Positions 13,917-18,310 of a stretch of DNA of 18,310 nucleotides are shown here, piece by piece. Below the pieces are notes generated by a model. The model did no database searches. It was not told where the DNA came from and saw only the letters and a list, made by a program, of their open reading frames with translations. This DNA comes from JAYKHL01 sp035284865 (GTDB taxonomy: Bacteria; Cyanobacteriota; Sericytochromatia; S15B-MN24; JAQBPE01): positions 1 to 18,310 of the forward strand of contig JAYKHL010000080.1 of assembly GCA_035284865.1 (NCBI GenBank), given 5' to 3'. Numbering within the stretch: position 1 is the stretch's first letter; every line of letters starts with the position of its first letter. Both the position numbers and the translations under genes were made by a program.

Positions 13917-16715
13917 ATGGGACACACGCGCAGCTGGCCGATGGGACTTGCTCTGGCGCTGCTCACGGCGTGCCAGGCCCCGCCGACCCTGCGTGCGCCC
14001 ACCGCCTCCAAGGCCCGCCCAGCGGCGGCGCAGGCGGGGCTGGTGCCTGAAGTCAGGCTCCCCGGAAGTGGGACCGCCCTGGTGGCGAACAACGGGGGCG
14101 CCATCGTGTCGAACAACGGGGCCGGCCAGGCCCAGGTCCCGCGCGCCACCCTCTTTGGCCGCCTCCTCGCCCCCGCCACCCTGGTGTCGGATCAGGGCGG
14201 GGCGCTCGTGTCGAACAACGGCGGCACCCTCGTGTCCGACCAGGGGGGAGCCCTCGCAGGGCCTGCCGCGCCCTACCGGCTCGCCGACGTCGGCCCGGTG
14301 GTGCAGGTCCCGCTCGCGGACACCCGCGTCGAGGTGCTCGACGCGACGGGGGCGCCCGTGCGCGACGCCGCGGGCCGCCCCATCACGGCCGTGACGGATG
14401 CCAGTGGTGCCTTTCGCTTCGAGGCCGAGCTGCCGGAACGCAGCCTGATCGTCTCCGCCTCGCTCGCGGCGAACCGCGGCGCCATCCGGGCGGTCGCGAC
14501 GCGGGACGCGCGGGGCGAGGCCCTCGAGGCAGACCTCTTCAGCACCCTCACGACGTCGTACATCGTCGGCAGGTTCGTGGCCGGCCAGCCAGACCAGCAG
14601 CAGACGCTCGACCGCCTGCCGGGCGAGGTAGCCGAAGAGACCCGCCAGCTAGCGGCGGCTGCCTTCACGGCAGCGGGCGCCCTCGTGCCCGCGCGCCTCG
14701 ACGAGGCTGCGGCCGTGGCGTCGGCGGAGGCCCTGCGCCAGGGCAACCCCACCTTCGACGCGCAGATGGAGGTGGTGCGGCGCCTGCTCATCGCAGCGGG
14801 GCAGAGCAACATGGGCGAGGGGCGCCTCGCGACGACCGTCAGCCTCGGCTACGTCGGCGGCTTCGACGAAGGTCCGGACGGCTCTGTGTACGTCCTGGCG
14901 GACCGGCTCTGGCGGGTGCGGCCGGACGGCGTGCTCGTCACGGCGATCGGCGGAGGCACCGTGCCACCCGCCGAGGCCGACGGCAGGCCGGCCGGCACCG
15001 TCTCGCTCGAGGGGCTGGACGGCTGGTGCCTCGACCCGGCCGGCCGGCCCGTGGTGCTGGTTGACAACCACCTGCTTCGCGTGGAGACGGACGGCACGGT
15101 CAAATGGCTCGACGCGTTTCAGCCCGAGGTGACGTGGTGGGCCCGCCGCAACTACGCCCTGCTGGCGGTGCGAGAGCAGGACGTCTGGTTGACGTCGCGG
15201 GAGGGCGGGCGCAACAGGGGGACGGGTGAGGTCAACCCCGAGACGCTGGCCATCTGGCGCCATGTGGCAGGCACCGAGCCGACCTTGATCGCGAGCCTTC
15301 CGAGGCAGTCCGGCATCCACCACGACCTGGCCCTGGTGCCTGGGCTTGGCGTGCTCGTGCACCGGCACGGCACCAGGCTGGACGCGTACACCGCGGCCGT
15401 GCAAGCGGCAGGGACGCCCCTCGACCTGAACGCCTACCGGGTGGACGAGTTCCTCGCCATCGACCTGGATACGGGGGCGACGACGCCCTGGACGCCGCCC
15501 GTGCCGCTCGTCGACGCCAACCTTGATCGGCGGGGCCACCTCCTGTACCGCGCCGGCACCCCCGAGCGCACGTGGGTCTTGCCCGCCGGCGGCACCGGCC
15601 CGATCAGCTTCGGCGGCTGGGAAGGTTCGGTCAGTGGCGGCACCCTCGCCCCAGACGGCCAGAGCCTACTCGTCTCCACCGGCAACCGCGTCTTGCGCCT
15701 CACGGCCACGGGCGTGACGCCCGTGGCCGGGCTCGACCCGAACGCCCAGGTGGGTGGCAACGCCAACGACCTCGCGCTCTTCGAGCCGATGACCATGACG
15801 ATCGCCAGCGATGGCGAGGTCTGGCTCACGGACCGCCGGCGCGGCACCCTGATGCGGATCGACGCCGCGGACCAGGTCCACGAGGTGGCGCTGTCCGACC
15901 CGGGCTTCAAGGACGGGCAGGCCTACACCTTCAACTTCCCCAACATGCGGCCGGGGCCCGACGGCACCGTGTTCATGCTCGCCAAGATGAAGTCGGGGGA
16001 GGCCCTGTACCGCATCCGCAAGGACGGCACCTCGAGCCTGGTGTACCAGCCCCCCGCGGGGCAGACGGTGGGAGACTTCGCGCCGCAGGGCGCCGACATG
16101 CTGATGCTGCTCACGAGCCGCGAGCAGCCGCACCAGCTGGTGCGGCTGGCCGCCGACGGCACCACGCGCACGCTGTTCGAGTCCGAGATCGTCTGGACGG
16201 AGTACCCGCGGCCCAACGCCGAGCCCTACCGGCACGCCAAGCAGGAGCCCGACCTGAAGGCCTGCGATCTGCTCCCCGCGCCCTCGGGCGACGTGTGGAT
16301 CTTCGGGCAGGAGCGCCTCGCCAGGTGGAGCACCGCGAAGGGCTTCGAGGTGGTCCGGCGGGGCGTGCACCTGATGCGTCCGGAGGAGCAAAACGAGGGC
16401 TACACCCGCGGCGCCGCCGCCCTCGGGCCGGACGGCCGGCTGTACTTCACGCCGGGCGACATGGGCAACGGCTCCTGGAACGAGGTGCGGCGCTGGGATC
16501 CGGGGACGGACACCGAGCAGCACGTCGCAGGCCCGCGCGGCACGATCTTCCAGGGCGGCGGCGTCGACGACTCCCTCGACGACCCGCACAGCCCAGCCTT
16601 CTCTCCCTCAGGCGATCTCTACTTCATCGACGCCGGCTCCAAGCAGGTCCGCCGCATCCCCAAGGACCGGCTGGTTGGCAACCCCCTCGCGCGCGACAGC
16701 AACCCGGAGGAGTGA
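13917..16715 (+). CDS. Large beta-propeller (NHL-like) lipoprotein with N-terminal octapeptide repeats
   Basis: The 932-residue protein opens with a lipoprotein signal peptide (lipobox LTAC, Cys19). After a Pro/Ala-rich spacer come five octapeptides of the form [AT]-[LI]-V-[SA]-[ND]-[NQ]-G-[GA] at 54-69 and 88-111. Residues about 130-185 look like a carboxypeptidase-regulatory/Ig-like beta sandwich (VLDATGAPVRDAAGRPITAVTD, then GAFRFEAELP). A helical stretch follows (about 215-300). The rest, from about 305, is a series of beta-propeller blades with recurring patterns such as GPDGSVYVLADRLWRVRPDG, SDGEVWLTDRRRGTLMRID and GPDGRLYFTPGD, akin to NHL or SMP-30 repeats. I see no enzyme motif; propellers of this type often bind proteins or sugars, so an outer-surface binding role is inferred. 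ATG 13917 has GGGGGGAG just upstream; 16 more codons are open upstream but would hide the lipoprotein signal. Confidence 0.87.
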   Translation: MGHTRSWPMGLALALLTACQAPPTLRAPTASKARPAAAQAGLVPEVRLPGSGTALVANNGGAIVSNNGAGQAQVPRATLFGRLLAPATLVSDQGGALVSNNGGTLVSDQGGALAGPAAPYRLADVGPVVQVPLADTRVEVLDATGAPVRDAAGRPITAVTDASGAFRFEAELPERSLIVSASLAANRGAIRAVATRDARGEALEADLFSTLTTSYIVGRFVAGQPDQQQTLDRLPGEVAEETRQLAAAAFTAAGALVPARLDEAAAVASAEALRQGNPTFDAQMEVVRRLLIAAGQSNMGEGRLATTVSLGYVGGFDEGPDGSVYVLADRLWRVRPDGVLVTAIGGGTVPPAEADGRPAGTVSLEGLDGWCLDPAGRPVVLVDNHLLRVETDGTVKWLDAFQPEVTWWARRNYALLAVREQDVWLTSREGGRNRGTGEVNPETLAIWRHVAGTEPTLIASLPRQSGIHHDLALVPGLGVLVHRHGTRLDAYTAAVQAAGTPLDLNAYRVDEFLAIDLDTGATTPWTPPVPLVDANLDRRGHLLYRAGTPERTWVLPAGGTGPISFGGWEGSVSGGTLAPDGQSLLVSTGNRVLRLTATGVTPVAGLDPNAQVGGNANDLALFEPMTMTIASDGEVWLTDRRRGTLMRIDAADQVHEVALSDPGFKDGQAYTFNFPNMRPGPDGTVFMLAKMKSGEALYRIRKDGTSSLVYQPPAGQTVGDFAPQGADMLMLLTSREQPHQLVRLAADGTTRTLFESEIVWTEYPRPNAEPYRHAKQEPDLKACDLLPAPSGDVWIFGQERLARWSTAKGFEVVRRGVHLMRPEEQNEGYTRGAAALGPDGRLYFTPGDMGNGSWNEVRRWDPGTDTEQHVAGPRGTIFQGGGVDDSLDDPHSPAFSPSGDLYFIDAGSKQVRRIPKDRLVGNPLARDSNPEE
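14076..14123 (+). repeat. Octapeptide-repeat block 1 (coding)
   Basis: The block encodes ALVANNGG and AIVSNNGA in tandem (residues 54-69 of the propeller lipoprotein). The two DNA copies share an AACAACGGGG core. Confidence 0.75.
14178..14249 (+). repeat. Octapeptide-repeat block 2 (coding)
   Basis: The block encodes TLVSDQGG, ALVSNNGG and TLVSDQGG in tandem (residues 88-111). The first and third units are identical in protein but differ in DNA at third codon positions, so the peptide sequence has been kept by selection or the duplication is old. Confidence 0.8.
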
Positions 16716-16733
16716 CGCCGACGGCCCTCGGCG
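16716..16733. terminator. Hairpin between convergent genes
   Basis: CGCCGA (16716-16721) and TCGGCG (16728-16733) form a six-base stem that begins right after the stop of the lipoprotein gene and ends 2 nt from the stop of the LpxB-related gene. Its place in a 20-nt convergent gap suggests a shared terminator, though it lacks U-tracts. Confidence 0.45.
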
Positions 16734-16735
16734 CG

Positions 16736-17905
16736 TCAGGGCTGCAGGGCCGACACGAACGCGCGGGCGATGCGGGCGCTCGCCCCTGCAGGGCCCAGGC
16801 GCGCCTGCCCGAGGGCGCCGAGGCGCAGCCGCTCGGCTGGCGCCGCGAGCAGGGCAGCCACCCGTCCGGCCGCCTCGTCCGGGCCGCTGGCCACCCACAC
16901 CGCCTCCCCGAGCAGGCGCCCCTGGGCCTGCGCGAAGCTGCGCGTGAACTGAGGCCCGGGCCCAGGCAGGGTGACGGCAGGCTTGCCGAGGCCCACGGCC
17001 TGCTCCGTGGCCGTGCCAGCCATCGCCAGCACCACGTCCGCCGCCTGCAGGGCCTCGGCGAAGGCCCCCCAGACCAGCCCGATCCGGGCGCCGTCCGGAT
17101 GCATCAGGCCCGGCCCCTCCACCTTCGTCCAGCCCGCAGGCACCCATGCCAACGCCTCGGGGGCGTCCCCCAGGGCCGCCAGGAAGCGCCGCCCGGGGTG
17201 CTGCAGGCGGCGCACGACCTCGGCCAGCAGGGCCAGGTTGCGCGGGGCCTCCGCCCGGCTACCCGGCAGCAACAGCACCGTCTCGGGCACCCGCGCGCCT
17301 GGTTCGTCCGTCGCCTCGGCCTCGCCCCCCCCCACCCCGGGCAGCCGCCTCGTGGGCGTCAGCCCATCCATCATCGGGTTTCCCAGCCACGCCGCGCGCA
17401 CCCCCGCCGCCCGCAGGTGGTCGGTGGTCAAGGGGTCGCGCGGCCAGACGCCCAGGCAGGCAGCCCTCCGCAGCAGCCAGCGTTCGAGCCAGCCATAGCT
17501 GCCCGGGCGCCCCCCCCTGTGCCAGTCGGACTTGGCGCACCCCACAAAGCCATACGGGCGCCCGCTCGCGCCCGCGAAGGCGAGGGGCACGACGTCCCCG
17601 ATCGCCAGCACCCCGTCCCACCGGGCACGGCCCGCGCGCACGGCCGCCCACTGCGCGCGCGTGAGGCCCAGCAGGCCCTGGCGCAGATCCCGCATCAGCT
17701 CACGGGGCCGCCCCTGGATGAACCCCCCGCTCGGCAGGACGACCGCGGGTCCCGCCAGCGCGACGTCGCAGGCCGCGTACGCCCGGCCAGCCCCCACGAT
17801 CGCCAGGGCCTCGAGGGTGCAGCCCTCGGCACGCAGGGCGCCGGCGAGGCGCGCCCCGATCGCGTCCTCGCCGTGGCCGTTCGAGATGAGCAGGAGGTGG
17901 GGCAC
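16736..17905 (-). CDS. Lipid-A-disaccharide synthase-related glycosyltransferase
   Basis: The 389 residues match the LpxB-related family (TIGR03492 type) known from Cyanobacteria and Deinococcus. The start HLLLISNGHGEDAIGARLAGAL is the family's most typical stretch. Later come GDVVPLAFAG, the segment YGFVGCAKSDW (118-128), LGNPMMDGL, LLPGSR (212-217) and, in the sugar-nucleotide-binding half, MAGTATEQAVGLGKPAVTLPG (296-316). The overall plan is GT-B. In LpxB this fold joins UDP-diacylglucosamine to lipid X, but the substrate of this related family is not known to me, so I name no reaction. The start is a GTG at 17903-17905 that begins exactly at the conserved N terminus. No ribosome binding site precedes it, and a -10-like box lies so close that a leaderless mRNA is possible. 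A nine-C run at 17325-17333 lies within the gene. It converges on the lipoprotein gene and diverges from kal. Confidence 0.87.
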   Translation of the reverse strand: MPHLLLISNGHGEDAIGARLAGALRAEGCTLEALAIVGAGRAYAACDVALAGPAVVLPSGGFIQGRPRELMRDLRQGLLGLTRAQWAAVRAGRARWDGVLAIGDVVPLAFAGASGRPYGFVGCAKSDWHRGGRPGSYGWLERWLLRRAACLGVWPRDPLTTDHLRAAGVRAAWLGNPMMDGLTPTRRLPGVGGGEAEATDEPGARVPETVLLLPGSRAEAPRNLALLAEVVRRLQHPGRRFLAALGDAPEALAWVPAGWTKVEGPGLMHPDGARIGLVWGAFAEALQAADVVLAMAGTATEQAVGLGKPAVTLPGPGPQFTRSFAQAQGRLLGEAVWVASGPDEAAGRVAALLAAPAERLRLGALGQARLGPAGASARIARAFVSALQP

Positions 17906-17913
17906 AGCGGGCG

Positions 17914-17919
17914 ATCGTA
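17914..17919 (-). promoter_or_regulatory. Candidate -10 box for a leaderless LpxB-related mRNA
   Basis: TACGAT on the minus strand (four of six to consensus) ends 8 nt before the GTG start. If used, transcription would begin at or within a few bases of the start codon. No good -35 is present. Confidence 0.3.
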
Positions 17920-17993
17920 GCGGGAACGGACGGCTGACGCCAGAGACCCACGTGAGGACGGGCCGGGGCGGTGGGTATGCAGCGGGCCTGACG

Positions 17994-18000
17994 AAGGAGG
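17994..18000 (+). promoter_or_regulatory. Ribosome binding site of kal
   Basis: AAGGAGG lies 6 nt before the ATG at 18007 and only 3 nt before an in-frame GTG at 18004, so the ATG is the better start. Confidence 0.8.
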
Positions 18001-18006
18001 ACCGTG

Positions 18007-18310
18007 ATGATCACCAGCTTCCTGCGCGTGCGCCTCGGCGAGCACGACGCCCACTACGCCGGCGGCCTCGTGGCCGGCGCCAAGATGATGGAGTTCTTCG
18101 GCGACGTCGCCACCGAGCTCCTGATCCGCCTCGATGGCGACGAGGGGCTGTTCGTGGCCTACAACAGCGTCGAGTTCAAGGCGCCCGTGTACGCGGGCGA
18201 CTACCTGGAAATCCGCGGCGAGCTCACGGGCCAGGGGAACACCTCACGCCAGATGACCTTCACGGCCCACAAGGTGATCCAGCTCTGTCGGCGCGAGGGC
18301 CTGGCACCAT
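18007..18310 (+). CDS. kal: 3-aminobutyryl-CoA ammonia lyase (N-terminal 101 residues, cut by window edge)
   Basis: This hotdog-fold enzyme removes ammonia from L-3-aminobutyryl-CoA to give crotonyl-CoA in anaerobic lysine fermentation. The visible part carries the family's recognisable segments: RVRLGEHDAHYAGGLV near the N terminus, GAKMMEFFGDVATELLIRLD, then DGDEGLFVAYNSVEF and APVYAGDYLEIRGELTGQGNTSRQM. A complete family member is only some tens of residues longer, so the window holds most of the protein. Identity rests on my memory of the Kal sequence and on the FGDVATEL and GDEGLF blocks. The gene heads rightward, and other lysine-fermentation genes (kamA, kamDE, kdd, kce) would be expected beyond the edge if the pathway is complete. 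The 101-nt divergent gap shows no clear promoter. Confidence 0.88.
   Translation, partial: MITSFLRVRLGEHDAHYAGGLVAGAKMMEFFGDVATELLIRLDGDEGLFVAYNSVEFKAPVYAGDYLEIRGELTGQGNTSRQMTFTAHKVIQLCRREGLAP

Noticed and set aside
15572..17920. A 782-codon plus-strand frame overlapping the lipoprotein and LpxB-related genes
   Set aside because: It crosses the end of one gene and the whole of a convergent gene, and its product is a Pro/Arg/Gly-rich string with no motif.
1..18310. CRISPR arrays, tRNA or rRNA genes, insertion sequences, riboswitches
   Set aside because: I found no regularly spaced repeats, transposase motifs, tRNA-like cloverleaf, rRNA-like sequence or known riboswitch core on reading both strands; small or divergent RNAs could be missed without a covariance search.

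Overview
The window is GC-rich bacterial DNA (roughly 70% G+C by eye) with dense, mostly intact housekeeping and metabolic genes. I see no mobile elements, CRISPR arrays, tRNAs or rRNAs. Twelve of the fourteen genes lie on the minus strand; two lie on the plus strand. Three genes use non-ATG starts (GTG for the STAS and LpxB-related genes, TTG for the NTF2-like gene). The source cannot be fixed from sequence alone. The LpxB-related glycosyltransferase is a family I know mainly from Cyanobacteria and Deinococcus. Together with two GH57 alpha-glucan proteins and a lysine-fermentation gene, it makes me lean, as inference only, to a non-photosynthetic lineage near the Cyanobacteria.

Region 1 (1-2954, minus): a membrane pyrophosphatase (hppA, cut by the left edge), a small STAS-domain protein, and a secreted NTF2-like protein whose TTG start overlaps the stop of the next gene.

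Region 2 (2951-7426, minus): two GH57 genes side by side. The promoter-proximal one (5261-7426) looks like an active glycogen branching enzyme, but its catalytic domain carries an extra low-complexity stretch of about 170 residues. The second (2951-5164) has the full fold of the 4-alpha-glucanotransferase type, but glycine replaces the catalytic nucleophile glutamate, so it is probably a pseudoenzyme. This pair plus the translationally coupled secreted protein is the most unusual part of the window and suggests a storage-glucan module with a non-catalytic partner.

Region 3 (7497-12773, minus): cinA and upp (NAD and pyrimidine salvage, 13 nt apart), a lipoprotein subtilisin, a YibE/F membrane protein and ndk. 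Possible control sites include a 17-nt palindrome over the upp -10 box and two tandem hairpins after ndk.

Region 4 (12913-16715): a cytosolic histidine kinase without a sensor domain (minus) diverges from a 932-residue beta-propeller lipoprotein (plus). The propeller protein carries five octapeptide repeats near its N terminus. The space between the two genes holds two near-identical 20-nt direct repeats flanking a 14-nt palindrome.

Region 5 (16716-18310): the LpxB-related gene (minus) diverges from a 3-aminobutyryl-CoA ammonia lyase gene (kal, plus), cut by the right edge, which may open a lysine-fermentation cluster.
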